This document shows, in pieces, positions 47,947 through 58,750 of a DNA stretch of 64,000 nucleotides. The position numbers and the translations under genes were made by a program. This stretch comes from Acidobacteriota bacterium (lineage in GTDB: Bacteria > Acidobacteriota > Blastocatellia > Pyrinomonadales > Pyrinomonadaceae), in contig JAKQII010000013.1 in NCBI GenBank assembly GCA_029557535.1, positions 1 to 64,000 of the forward strand, written 5' to 3'. Under the pieces are notes generated by a model that searched no databases, was not told the origin of the DNA, and saw nothing but the letters and a program-made list of their open reading frames with translations. Every line of letters starts with the position of its first letter. Positions within the stretch are counted from its first letter, which is position 1.

Positions 47947-50376
47947 TTAGGGATTAGGCGGAGCCAGATAATTGAGATCATAAACCGTAGCCACTCCCGC
48001 GTCAGGCATGTGAAAGGTCACCAACCCTCCTCCGCCAATTGTTTGATTGGCCAGGTCAACATTATAACTCGCCGCGGTCGTGTACTTAATACCATAGGTT
48101 CCGGGTGGCAGGCCTTCAACGACCACCGTTCCACTAGTCGTCGCTTTTATGGGAACAACAAATGTTCCGTTAGCATTCTAAAAAGGCAATCCATCAAATG
48201 AAGCTGAAGAGTTCGTAACGCCTTTCATAACTGCGCCGGGACGAATAAACTTCATATACTGTCGTAAATATTTTGTGCGGCTTCCAATGTTTACTGTGTA
48301 GCTAGGATTCGAGCCGTTGACGTAAAAATACTGGAATCCGTTGTCGGCCTCAGGAAAGCCCAATGCAAATTGTTCCCATGCCGAGACTTTGCCAATTTTC
48401 AGGTCACTGTGCAAATCGAAATATGTCCCGCCGCCGTATTCCGACATTGCGGTCCTTTTGCCGTCGGCTTCTGCCGTATTTCTTAAAAGCTGAAGGTCAG
48501 GATCCGTAATGTCAACGTATCTGTGATAACCGATTTCATCAATATACCCCGCCGCTGCGGCATTGGCCGACTTCAAACTAAGATAAAAGGTCCGGGCTGA
48601 AGGTCCTGAAACAGTTGCGGGGGCCATTATGTATGGTTTCGCGTAACCCGCTGCGACCAGTCTGTTCCTCGCGGCGACAATCATCGCGGCCATCTCGCTC
48701 GGAGATACGTTTGCGGCGTCGTTGTCCGGTTCAAGAAAAATCTCAAGCGCATTCGGTACAAACCCGTATCTGAGATTGAGATGATTCCAGGTCGCTAGGA
48801 TCAGTTCACCATATTCGGCGGGGTTATCAACGTGAAGTTGATTAAGGGTTGAAAAATGGACATACGTGAGTACAAGGAAAAGGGTTTCTCCCCGTGCCTG
48901 CAGTTTTTGCCGCATCGGAAGAACGACTTTGTCGATCTGTCGATCAAGCATCGCCCACTTGAACCCAGAGGGATTAATCGAATTCGGGTCCGCATTGTCA
49001 TTGATCGGAACCCTCCAATTGTCACGAACAGCCTGCCACGTCGGATTGGGCGCATTCTGACCGACCGCAAGAAAAGACCCATAATAGTCCGCTGAATTTT
49101 CCGCAATTCCCGAATGCAAGCCAACACGAACACGGTTGATTCCCAACTCCACATTCGCGTCGAGTACCGTGTTATTCCAATAGTCAACGGACCCGATCAG
49201 CTCGATGATGCCGGTATCACCCGATGCTTGCCAACCCGACATAGTTTGATAGCTGACGTTCGGAACGATGGTAATTCGATTGCCCGTTGTTGGAGAAGCG
49301 GGGGAGTTAAGAGTAACAACTGCCAAGGACGCCGTCCGCGAATTGCCAGATGAATCAAACGATCTAGCCTGAAGCAGATGTTTCCCATTGGAAAGCGTCG
49401 TTGTATTCCAGTTGAATGTGATCAAGGCGTCCGGGATGTTAGGTACTACGTTGCGAGTGCTCAACAACGAACCGTCGACATAGAGTTCAACTCTGTCAAT
49501 TCCAAGATTGTCGCTCGACTGTACGGTCACAGGCACTTGATTGGAAACCCGGACATAGTGTTTTAATCCTTGGATGTTCACCGTCGGTGCAATGTTATCC
49601 GCCGGTGTGGCGTTGACCAATGAAGCGGCTTGCAGAGTGACATTGCCCCAGATATTGTGGGCTGTTTGGACGGTCCATTTGACGGTCAGAGTCTGCCCGC
49701 TTGTCCCGGCTTGATAATTCAGTGTGTAAACCGCAACGCTCGTTGCGCTCGTATTGACCAAGCTCGTATCAACATATGTCGGTGCGCTTCCATCACTTAT
49801 TGAGGCTTCCAACTTGCCGGTTGCTGCAGACACTCCAACATAAAGCTTTAGACTCCTTTGAGTCGTATCGGCCGGGACCGTGATTTGAAAGCCATTGTTT
49901 GGTCCGATTGTGTAAACACCCGTGTCAGTAGTGCTGGCTGCCACGGTCGGTGTCCCGTCACTCCAGCTATAAGTACTTGGATTTTCAGTGAATTGCTGAA
50001 TTGTTCCAGTACCGAGCGGCACAAAGTTACTGATTTGTTGAGTGACGCCGCTTCTGTGATTGAAACTATTGGCTCCCGTGAGTCCCCAATGAGCCCAATC
50101 TGCATTTCCTACCGCGGAAAGATCGACCGTGGTTTGCGGGTTTGTTCTACTGCCAATGAGTACCCCAGTAACAGCAGACGCTTTGGATGCACGCACCGGA
50201 AACAAGTTCTGATCATTTACCAAGAAACCAAATCGATTTCCGTCTTGCGCAAGAACCGGAAAAAGCGCAGCCAAAGAAGCGACACATCCGATCAGGCAAG
50301 ACGAGACTAAAGATCGTCTTAAGTAGAACATAAAGCAGACAGGCACTATTACTTTGTGATTGACTGAAAACACCAC
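47947..50376 (-). pseudogene. Secreted glycoside-hydrolase-like protein with Ig-like domain, interrupted by in-frame TAG at 48178-48180
   Basis: 732-aa ORF 48178-50376 ends ...ASFDGLPF*; the same frame continues NANGTFVVPIKATTSGTVVVEGLPPGTYGIKYTTAASYNVDLANQTIGGGGLVTFHMPDAGVATVYDLNYLAPPNP* and aligns with the C-terminus of 37317-38708. Confidence 0.7.
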
Positions 50377-50882
50377 ACCACCAACTTCCGGACGAGAAAT
50401 TTGTGAGCAATCTCGGAAAGTGATCCGTTTTCAATGACAGGCTGGGAGAGAACCTCCAGATTTCATTGGAACTTATGGCGATATGAAAAGTCAAGACAAA
50501 AAGCGGCACAGGAACAGAGGCCCCCTTTGAAGCAATAGACCAACACTTCAAAAACAGGTCTTGAATATGCGGATGAATCAAACTGCAAGAACCCTGGTCT
50601 TCAAAGAGAAGCCCGGCCTGAAAAGAGGTAGAGTCCGGTTCGGAGTCCCGGTTTAGGCAAGAAAATCAGTACGGATTTTACCGGTGGTGGTGATAAGGAT
50701 TTTCGTTCTTTTCGTAAGTAAGTTTTCGGTTTTCGAATTTGTTTCTTGGTAGCAGTTGCTTTGGAAATGGTGGAAAATGCTCTCAAGTTTGCACGGTTTC
50801 AATAGCCTTCTTTCGTCAAATTCTGAGCGGCAATCGGTCCGCGTAGACGCAGCCTAAGATTGACTGTAACCCAATTCGGCGA

Positions 50883-51614
50883 TCACCCGTTGCGGTATCG
50901 ATAGAAAGTCTTGATGGCGACGAACCAGTCTCGGAGGCCGATCTTCTTGCCCTCGCCCTTACTTCGCGGAAAGTAACTGATCGGAACCTCCTTTATCGAG
51001 CAGCCTTGCGCCAGGATCTTCGCGGAGATTTCGTGATCCAACTCGAAGCCGTTTGTTTGAAGTTCAAGCGGCTCTATGACCTCTCGCCGGAAGAGCTTGA
51101 GCGCGGTCACGGTATCGGTCAGATACCGCCCGGTGAAGACGACGCCCGCGAAACTCAAAGTCTGACCGCCAATGTAGGCCCGCCACGATTGGCCGCGGTG
51201 CTTTCCGCCAAACAGATTGATCAACTTGCCCCGACCGGGGTATTTGAGATAACGACTGCCGTAAACTGCGCCGCACTCTTCCGTCAGGAGCGCCCTGATC
51301 ATCTGTACATAATCATTCGGGTCATATTCAAGGTCAGCGTCCTGGATGATGAGATAGTCGCCGGTAGCGTGTTTGACCCCCGTTTTGACCGCCCCGCCTT
51401 TTCCCGTATTGCGCCGATGCCGGTGAAGGACGACATTCTCGAATGCACGGACCACATCCGCCGTACAATCGGTTGAACGATCGTCGATAACGATCACTTC
51501 CTTGTCCAAGTCGAACTGAGAAAGTTCCACCGCGAGCACCTTCTCCAGTAATCGCCCGATGAACTTCGATTCGTTATACGCCGGAATAACTATTGTCAGC
51601 TTGCGTCTTTCCAT
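50883..51614 (-). CDS. Glycosyltransferase family 2
   Basis: LTIVIPAYNESKFIGRLLEKVLAVELSQFDLDKEVIVIDDRSTDCTADVVRAF; QDADLEYDPNDY. Confidence 0.9.
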   Translation of the reverse strand: MERRKLTIVIPAYNESKFIGRLLEKVLAVELSQFDLDKEVIVIDDRSTDCTADVVRAFENVVLHRHRRNTGKGGAVKTGVKHATGDYLIIQDADLEYDPNDYVQMIRALLTEECGAVYGSRYLKYPGRGKLINLFGGKHRGQSWRAYIGGQTLSFAGVVFTGRYLTDTVTALKLFRREVIEPLELQTNGFELDHEISAKILAQGCSIKEVPISYFPRSKGEGKKIGLRDWFVAIKTFYRYRNG

Positions 51615-52350
51615 TCAGATAACTCTCGATCAAAGCGACGTCGGCCCGATCATTGATACCAACCGATTCGATTTCGGTCCTGACCGAAAACGTCATCACA
51701 TCGGCTTTCCCGGAAAGCCAGACGATGAAGGGAAGAAAATTTCGTTCCTCTGTCCTGTTCCCGACACCCGCCTCCGAAGCGAATCGGGGAAGCAAGTCAA
51801 AATAGGCCTTCCTCGAAAGCGAAAACAGACCGACATCGCCTTCGCCCCGTTCGGGCATTGCGTCGCCCTCACGTCGCTGGAGCAGCCCGACGATCTCGTT
51901 GCTTCGGTTGCGAACCCAGTGGATGTATGGCCGCCCCTTAACGACCGTCGGCATTACGACCCCGCTACTGTCCTCCGACAAAACCGACAATCGTTGAACC
52001 GTTTGCGTTTGAACCGCAATCTGATCGCACCAAGTGATCCAGACCTGGTCGGCTTCCTCATTCAAGAACTCGCCCAGACGGGTTTGCGGAATCAGGATCG
52101 CGTCAAGCATTCCGGTCGGCGTTTCCTGGATTTCAAACTCGATCGGCAGATCAAACTTCTCACAATGGCTTCTCACGGCTGCGACATGGGCCGGGTTCAG
52201 CACCAACACGAAGCGGTCAACGAACGGCGCATAAAGGCGAAACAGGTAATCGATCATTGCCGTCCCGTTGATCGGGAATAGTAGCTTCGGGATCTCCGTC
52301 TGCAGTCTCGAACCTAAACCCGCCGCCGGAACCAAGAGCACTCGCTTCAT
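51574..52350 (-). CDS. Sugar-phosphate nucleotidyltransferase-like protein
   Basis: MKRVLLVPAAGLGSRLQTEIPKLLFPINGTAMIDYLFRLY; ITWCDQIAVQ. Confidence 0.85.
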   Translation of the reverse strand: MKRVLLVPAAGLGSRLQTEIPKLLFPINGTAMIDYLFRLYAPFVDRFVLVLNPAHVAAVRSHCEKFDLPIEFEIQETPTGMLDAILIPQTRLGEFLNEEADQVWITWCDQIAVQTQTVQRLSVLSEDSSGVVMPTVVKGRPYIHWVRNRSNEIVGLLQRREGDAMPERGEGDVGLFSLSRKAYFDLLPRFASEAGVGNRTEERNFLPFIVWLSGKADVMTFSVRTEIESVGINDRADVALIESYLNGKTQADNSYSGV

Positions 52351-53006
52351 AACTCGCCCTTTTCCAACGCTGCCAGCATGGTGCTAATGTCAGGAAAAGC
52401 GCCGATAAACCGCCGGTGATCGATCCTTGCTCCGCTTCGGACCGAAACCGAATACGCCTCTGCCGCAACCGCTGCTTCAAGTCCGGCGTCGCTGTCCTCG
52501 ACAATCAACGTTCGTTCCGCTGACGCGCCTGATCGCTCGATCGCAACGCTGTAAATGTCGGGCGCCGGCTTTCCGGTCATTACGTCGTCGCCGGTCACGA
52601 CAACTGAAAACACCGCGTCCCAGCCAAAACGGCGCAACACCATCTCGGCTGTCTTTCGGGAAGCTCCGGTACCGAGCGCCAGGAGTTGGCCGGCACCCGT
52701 CAGGCGCTGCAGGCACTCGGCACTATCATCAAAGGCGATTTGAGCACTGTTCAAGTGCGTCCGCGCAAGCTCTTGTTTGAATTGCACCCATTCGCCAAAG
52801 CGAGCCGGGTCGACATTGATCCTGGCCCCGTATTCCTCTACCACCTCTCGGGTTTTCCGTCCGGCGATCGACTCATAGCGCGGCCCTGCAATGTCCATCA
52901 ACTTCCACAACTCATTGTAGGCGAGTTCGTGGCAAGGCGACGTGTCCACCAAAACGCCGTCCAAATCGAAGATCACAAGTTCGAAATCCATCACCGGTCG
53001 CCGCAT
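52347..53006 (-). CDS. HAD-superfamily hydrolase (beta-phosphoglucomutase/phosphatase-like)
   Basis: FELVIFDLDGVLVDTSPCHELAYNELW; GTGASRKTAEMVL; KPAPDIYSVAIERSG; IVEDSDAGLEAAVAA. Confidence 0.9.
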   Translation of the reverse strand: MRRPVMDFELVIFDLDGVLVDTSPCHELAYNELWKLMDIAGPRYESIAGRKTREVVEEYGARINVDPARFGEWVQFKQELARTHLNSAQIAFDDSAECLQRLTGAGQLLALGTGASRKTAEMVLRRFGWDAVFSVVVTGDDVMTGKPAPDIYSVAIERSGASAERTLIVEDSDAGLEAAVAAEAYSVSVRSGARIDHRRFIGAFPDISTMLAALEKGEL

Positions 53007-55106
53007 TCAATGTCTGGCTGCCAGACTGTCGGACCTTGAGTCAGACGAACGATCCGTAGAAGTCTCCGAACTGAGTTCACGTCGTCGTTTCCTTGGTCGA
53101 CCGCCAAATGCCGTAAGCAAGGACTGAAGCCCGCCGAGAATCGTCGTCCGCTTAACTTTGGCTGGCGACAGCGGGAAGAACTGAACCGGGGTCTCGAGCA
53201 GGTCTGCCTTATCTTCCAACAGCGCGCACAGTAGTTTCTGATTGAAGTTCGCGGCATCCAGTTCCGTCTCGTCGCTGAGCAGGTATTCCGTTCTAACCGC
53301 CCTGACCGCCGACAGAGTGTCCGAAACATAACGGCCATAGCGTAGCAGGTACAACAAACTCAGGAGGTGGCTGCCGACAAAGCTGACGGCTCCTAGCAGG
53401 AGGTTGTTACGATACCGGAACTTGTACGATTCGAGGATGTCCTTGACCGACAGGCGGCGGCTTCCCCAGACCGCATCCAGCCTCGGGTTTGTCAGCAATG
53501 AAGCAACATTGACGATTTCCTCTCCCTTGTACATTGCTGACGAATCGAACAGAACGACATAATCGAAGCCTTGCCCCGACACTGAATACCGAAGGGCCTC
53601 GGTCACTGATTTTCCATCGGTTCTGACATTGCGAACTTTGAACGGCAAGAGATCTGCAAACGTCGAATCAAGAGAATTCTCGCTGGAATAATAGACCTCG
53701 ATCGAGAGCGGAAGTTCGGAGATGCCGCCCCGGACCGCTTCCAGCATCGTTTGCGTGATCTTGTCGAGCGAATCGGTGTCAAGCAGCCAAACCGCGATTT
53801 TCAGGCCTTTGCCCCGACTTAGGATCGCATTTATGAAAGGAAGGACGATCTTCTCAGCGTCGTGGGTTCCGGTCGTACCTTCTTCGTAATTGCCGATCCG
53901 AACAAGCCGCGGGTCTTCAAGGCTCTCCAGTCTGCCGAGCGGTACGTAAGGTTTGTCGTCACTGGTTTGATGATGATCGTTGAGGAGATAATGGGTGATC
54001 AGACACGGCGTCGGGATCGTTTTCGTGTTTCGATCTTTCAAGTAGTAGACGGCCCGCTCGATAATGTCGACCGCGCTGCTGTCGGGTATTTCGGCGTCCT
54101 CTTGCAAGTTCGTGACAAGGAGTTTCACGGCCCTCAGATTCTTTGCGATCGCCTCCCCCAAACCCGGCGTCAGATACGACGGGAAAAGGCTCGAATGCTG
54201 CGTTCCGGGCGAATAGATAATCAGATCCGCCTCCGCGATTCGATCGAGCAGTCTCGGGTTTACCAGCGGCACGCGGGTGCGTTGTGCGATCAGGCGGCGA
54301 ATTTCCTCGTTCGTGGCGGTGACGGCCCGGGATTCTTCCTCGGGCGTCAGGATCCGGTCAAACAGGTAAATGTCCTTGATGTGGTTGCGCCGTGTGGAGT
54401 CGACAATATCTGCTTCTGTTGAGAGTAGTTGGTTCTCTTGACTCAGGGCCACAAGGCACGCATTCTCGCCATCGGTAACGTTTTCAATAAGACCTTCAGG
54501 CAAACCCAACAGCGAGCAGTAGTCTGTGATGGCATCATTGAAGTTACGCTTTGTTTCCAGGAAACACCCGGCAAAGACGATGTTTCCAAGCGCGCAATCG
54601 CCGAACGAAAATGCCCGGTCCTTGGCTAAAAATTCGCTCTCAAAACGACTGAGACGCGCACCCACGTTCCGTTTCGCCCGTTCGTCAAGGCGTTCCAGTT
54701 TTTCCTGCAGTTTGATCTGCCAATCAGCTTCCGGCGCTTCCGGTCGGCCGGACAGGAGCCGCAGAACGGCAAGCCCTTCGTCACTCGAGCATTTGTCGGG
54801 CAAGCGAATATCAAGCAGATCGATTAATTCGCTCTGGCAGGTTGCGAGTTCGCGCGCCATCCGGGACGCGTTCTTCCGAAAATCCGAAGGGCCAAGGCTG
54901 TCGCCGAGGAACCGACGAATCTCGCCCGTCGATTTGCCGTCATCATAGCCGTTGACTGCAAGCGTCAGTTTGACTTGAGGGTGATTGATGAGTTGCCGCG
55001 ACAACACGCGGGAGCCTCTTCCGCCCGAAAACAGGACGACCTTTACGACAGTCTGCCCTTGATTCGGCGCTCCTGCAAGCGATGGTTTTGGTACTGGACT
55101 TTTCAC
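53007..55106 (-). CDS. CofD/YvcK-like domain fused to a GT2-like domain
   Basis: GTG start at 55106 with AAAGGAG upstream; VVKVVLFSGGRGSRVLSRQLINHPQVKLTLAVNGYDDGKSTGEIRRFLGD; C-terminal VVLFDSSAMYKGEEIVNVASLL...WGSRRLSVKDILESYKFRYRNNLLLGAVSFVGSHLL...VSDTLSAVRAVR. Confidence 0.75.
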   Translation of the reverse strand: MKSPVPKPSLAGAPNQGQTVVKVVLFSGGRGSRVLSRQLINHPQVKLTLAVNGYDDGKSTGEIRRFLGDSLGPSDFRKNASRMARELATCQSELIDLLDIRLPDKCSSDEGLAVLRLLSGRPEAPEADWQIKLQEKLERLDERAKRNVGARLSRFESEFLAKDRAFSFGDCALGNIVFAGCFLETKRNFNDAITDYCSLLGLPEGLIENVTDGENACLVALSQENQLLSTEADIVDSTRRNHIKDIYLFDRILTPEEESRAVTATNEEIRRLIAQRTRVPLVNPRLLDRIAEADLIIYSPGTQHSSLFPSYLTPGLGEAIAKNLRAVKLLVTNLQEDAEIPDSSAVDIIERAVYYLKDRNTKTIPTPCLITHYLLNDHHQTSDDKPYVPLGRLESLEDPRLVRIGNYEEGTTGTHDAEKIVLPFINAILSRGKGLKIAVWLLDTDSLDKITQTMLEAVRGGISELPLSIEVYYSSENSLDSTFADLLPFKVRNVRTDGKSVTEALRYSVSGQGFDYVVLFDSSAMYKGEEIVNVASLLTNPRLDAVWGSRRLSVKDILESYKFRYRNNLLLGAVSFVGSHLLSLLYLLRYGRYVSDTLSAVRAVRTEYLLSDETELDAANFNQKLLCALLEDKADLLETPVQFFPLSPAKVKRTTILGGLQSLLTAFGGRPRKRRRELSSETSTDRSSDSRSDSLAARH

Positions 55107-55110
55107 ATCA

Positions 55111-56403
55111 TCAACTCCTTTCCGCCGGGCGCGCCCAGTGCGGGCCACGAAAGCTTCGAAAGAACTCGCGCCGGTAGATCAACAGGAACATAAGCATCAG
55201 CCACAGCGGACTGCTCTTGAGCAATCCGACGGCAATCAATTCGGGTACCGTATCGAAGCTCAAATGGGCGTTGACGAAGGAAATCAGAACCGTATTCTGA
55301 CCGACGGACGCCGCAAAGATCGACGCTAAGAGAAAACGGGCTCCGGTCGATAGTGTAAGACTAATTGCCAAAAGATACGCAAGCGGGAGGAACAATAGCG
55401 CAAGGTAGTGTTCCCACACCGTCTGGGAGATCATCAGGCAGAACGTGACGGACATCAGGATATCGAACTGGCGCCGGGCCGCCGTCGTCCAGTTCTCTGA
55501 GCGGCTCAGCCTAAACATTACACCGAACAGGAAAACAAACAGGACCTTCAAGACGATCACCGATGCCCCGACAATCGGCCCGCCGATCGGCGGATCCGCC
55601 AGGAGCTTGAGATTCTCTCCGGTGACAAATAGCGAGCTGTTATAAAGCCAAGGATAGCCTTTTGTCATACCTTGAGACATCAAGACAAGAAACTTCACGT
55701 GGACGTCCCATCCAAGTATCAGAAGGGAAGCTACGGCAAATGCCGCAAAAACTGCAACTGCCTCGCGAACGAACTTCCATCCCGAAACCAAGCAGAGTGG
55801 AAACAGCACGAAGACAAATGCCGGCTTGATCAGCACGGCAAGGGCGATACATACCGCCGACAACCGGAATCGTTCTTTCGAGTGGCAAAACAACGCGATC
55901 GTAAAAAGCAGAAAAACCGTTGGGGTGGTCTGGCCGCCGATTCGATAGATCGCCCAAAACGGCTGATAAAGCAAGACGGCTCCGGTGAAGAGCGCGGCGA
56001 ACCTCCAAGGATCCGGGATTTCGTTCCCGGAAAAGAACCAGCGGTAATTACGGAAAAGCAGCCAAAGAGCGATCAAACACGCCGCCGCGTTCTGAACCTT
56101 GAAAACAAGCAGCGCTCTGTCCGGAGAAAAAAGGCTCAGAGGGGCATAAAGCAGCGCAGATATCGGAGCTCCCCAAAAAGACAGCTTCCCCTGCGGCGGC
56201 TCTCCGGCGATCAGGCTTTCGGACTCGTACAGATCAGCAATCTGCCAAACCGCGACCCGCCGGCCCGTGTCGTAGAAGTTGGCGAAATCCCATCCCAGGC
56301 CCGCCGGAACCACTGTCCCCACGAGTGTGGCGAATCCGATCAGGATCAGGAAAACGATCGTTATCGGGCGATATCGGGATGCGTTGTCTCGGCTTTGTGT
56401 CAT
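55111..56403 (-). CDS. GT87/DUF2029-like polytopic membrane protein
   Basis: GLGWDFANFYDTGRRVAVWQIADLYESESLIAGEPPQGKLSFWGAPISALLYAPLSLFSPDRALLVFKVQNAA. Confidence 0.82.
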   Translation of the reverse strand: MTQSRDNASRYRPITIVFLILIGFATLVGTVVPAGLGWDFANFYDTGRRVAVWQIADLYESESLIAGEPPQGKLSFWGAPISALLYAPLSLFSPDRALLVFKVQNAAACLIALWLLFRNYRWFFSGNEIPDPWRFAALFTGAVLLYQPFWAIYRIGGQTTPTVFLLFTIALFCHSKERFRLSAVCIALAVLIKPAFVFVLFPLCLVSGWKFVREAVAVFAAFAVASLLILGWDVHVKFLVLMSQGMTKGYPWLYNSSLFVTGENLKLLADPPIGGPIVGASVIVLKVLFVFLFGVMFRLSRSENWTTAARRQFDILMSVTFCLMISQTVWEHYLALLFLPLAYLLAISLTLSTGARFLLASIFAASVGQNTVLISFVNAHLSFDTVPELIAVGLLKSSPLWLMLMFLLIYRREFFRSFRGPHWARPAERS

Positions 56404-56458
56404 ATTGCCTTCGCGGCGTTTGATGAGATCGGATTACTCGCTCGAATCGAACGGTTGT

Positions 56459-58747
56459 TTATCGGCCGCCCGGCGGCTCGCGTTCGAGCAGGACGTCCGC
56501 TGACACCGGCCCTTCGGCGATTTCGAAACCGGCATTTGTCCTTGACGGGCCGTCGACGATCCAAACGGGACGATCGCGGTAGACTTTCAGTACTTGGTGT
56601 CGCAAGTCAGGATTCTCATCAAATGCGAAGACCGGCGAACCGGCCTGAAGATCGATCGGATTGTAGATCGCAGCCGAAGCAAAGTCCGGAAACCGTTTGC
56701 CCCGAATCAGCACAAGACTCCTGCCGAAATTGTACGTTTTCGCGAGGTCAATGATATCAGGCCTCATCCTCAGGTACCGATGATACTTGTCAATTGCACG
56801 CCACGGAAGGAAATTGACAAGCGCCATCAGAGAGAGCAGCGCGACAGCAATCAAAACTCTCGAACCGGCAAGCGACACGCCTGGTTCGTTCTTTAACCGA
56901 TCAATAAGACATTCCGCGCCACGTACGCTCAAAACGACTAAGGGGACTATCATCAAAAACCAATAGCGGGCCGCAAAATCCGGACCACCGCTAAACCAGT
57001 AGAAGCAGTGCGCAATGAAAACACCGATCAAAAGCGCGGCCATCAGGAGGTCACTGCGACGCAGCCTCTCTGAGAAGCATAGAAAAATGACGAGAATCAA
57101 CGATCCTGTCGCCCAACCGAAAAGTTCGGTATTGATCGCCGCCGTGTTCAGGTTGGCGTTGATTAACGCTTCAAACGGACTGTGGCCCGGATACGGATCG
57201 ATCGGCCAGCCGGCACCGCGTTCGGGTCCAAAACCCATTGCGTTGCTGTTGACGCCCATATACTTGTCGGCCCAGACCATTATCGGAAACTTGGTCGGAC
57301 TTCCGGTCAGCACATAGTTGTAGCAGAAGATGATCGCACCGACGGTTCCGCAACCCGCGATCCAGGCAGCGATTCCGGGCAACTTCAGTCGGTTGCCTCC
57401 CAGACCGACGACCCAAAGTCCGATCAACACCCCGATGATCGCGCCTTCCAATGGACGAATCAATCCAACCATTCCAACCGCCGCTCCGCTGGCCAACGCC
57501 CAAGAGATGCTGTCGTTCCTTCGGGCCCGGAGCATCGCAACCGCGGCGGCCAACCCAAACGCCAACGACGAGGTATGGGTCATAAAGCTCATTCCAACCA
57601 GAATGAACCACGGCGACGCGGTCAAGAGGATGGCCGTCAACAGCGCGGTCCGGCGATCGTACAGTTCCTGAACCAATACGTAAGCCAATATCACGGAAAT
57701 TCCGGTCAAGACAGGGTTCACAAGCCAGTCAGCGTTGAGGAACACTCCGATCGCCAGCACAAGCGGCCAGCCGACCGGCGGAGTGGCGTACCAACGCGTG
57801 GCGTCGAAATCGAACAGATCCAGATTGAATGCGGGAAGTACCGAAGGGGTCGGCATCCAAAGAGCACCGGTTGCCAGGTAGCGGGCATGGTAAAGATAAG
57901 CGACTTCATCCCCAAGGTGCGGGTGGCGTTCGTATGAAACAAAACTCAGAAGCGCCGACAGCGCCGCTGCCAGTATTCCAAGCAGGATGACGAGTAACTT
58001 GGTCCGGCTGATTCCGAAAGTTCCCGTACCGTTCAGCCTGGCCGCGAAGCTTCTCAAAGAGGCGAGTACGGAATTCGGAAGGCTCCAGGCGACGAGCAGG
58101 ATATTGATCAAATTCAAGGTTTGGACGAAAGTTGCGAAAATGACCTCTTGGACGTAGTAGCCGGTGTCGCGCGAAACCGTCGTGCCGGTCAGAACAAAAG
58201 CCAACGCGATCGCGCTTAACTGCCAGAACCTGAAATTTCGGGTAAGCCATTTGAACACCAACGCAAATCGGTTCCGGAACCCGACTGATACGGCAATCGT
58301 CTGAAATGCCAGGGTCGCCAGCAACCACGGCGAATCCGAAATCAAAGTACCGACGAGCCGATAATGCGCGTATCGAATCTCAATCCCGGCAACGATCATC
58401 TGCAATGCCACTGCCTGTCCAACCACGCCCAATGCCAACCAAGCGGCGGCAGTCTTCCATTTTGTGGAAACGCCGAATCCAAGAACGCCCAACGCGACAG
58501 CAATCGCGATAGGAAGACAGACCGTGCCGCGAAGGGCCCCTTCGGCATCGCGAAAATACGGTGCCAATAATCCCCAAGCGGCACTGCCCGCTGCGGCAGA
58601 CCAAAGCAACAACCGAAACGGGCCAACTGAAAACGAAACGTCGAGCGCCCCATCGAGGGTTCCGAGTTCCGACGATGACTCGTCGCCGACTCGACTGTTC
58701 CGATCCGTGTTACTTCTCATTCGAACCTTGGCTCGCCTCCGGGGCAC
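56459..58747 (-). CDS. Polytopic membrane glycosyltransferase-like protein (GT39/GT-C-like)
   Basis: 762 aa; HPHLGDEVAYLYHARYLATGALWMPTPSVLPAFNLDLFDFDATRWYATPPVGWPLVLAIGVFL; many TM segments. Confidence 0.75.
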   Translation of the reverse strand: MPRRRAKVRMRSNTDRNSRVGDESSSELGTLDGALDVSFSVGPFRLLLWSAAAGSAAWGLLAPYFRDAEGALRGTVCLPIAIAVALGVLGFGVSTKWKTAAAWLALGVVGQAVALQMIVAGIEIRYAHYRLVGTLISDSPWLLATLAFQTIAVSVGFRNRFALVFKWLTRNFRFWQLSAIALAFVLTGTTVSRDTGYYVQEVIFATFVQTLNLINILLVAWSLPNSVLASLRSFAARLNGTGTFGISRTKLLVILLGILAAALSALLSFVSYERHPHLGDEVAYLYHARYLATGALWMPTPSVLPAFNLDLFDFDATRWYATPPVGWPLVLAIGVFLNADWLVNPVLTGISVILAYVLVQELYDRRTALLTAILLTASPWFILVGMSFMTHTSSLAFGLAAAVAMLRARRNDSISWALASGAAVGMVGLIRPLEGAIIGVLIGLWVVGLGGNRLKLPGIAAWIAGCGTVGAIIFCYNYVLTGSPTKFPIMVWADKYMGVNSNAMGFGPERGAGWPIDPYPGHSPFEALINANLNTAAINTELFGWATGSLILVIFLCFSERLRRSDLLMAALLIGVFIAHCFYWFSGGPDFAARYWFLMIVPLVVLSVRGAECLIDRLKNEPGVSLAGSRVLIAVALLSLMALVNFLPWRAIDKYHRYLRMRPDIIDLAKTYNFGRSLVLIRGKRFPDFASAAIYNPIDLQAGSPVFAFDENPDLRHQVLKVYRDRPVWIVDGPSRTNAGFEIAEGPVSADVLLEREPPGGR

Positions 58748-58750
58748 AAA

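Noticed and set aside
50601-50786. 61-aa minus ORF in the 50.4-50.9 kb gap
   Set aside because: Short Lys/Arg-rich ORF with no supporting signals.
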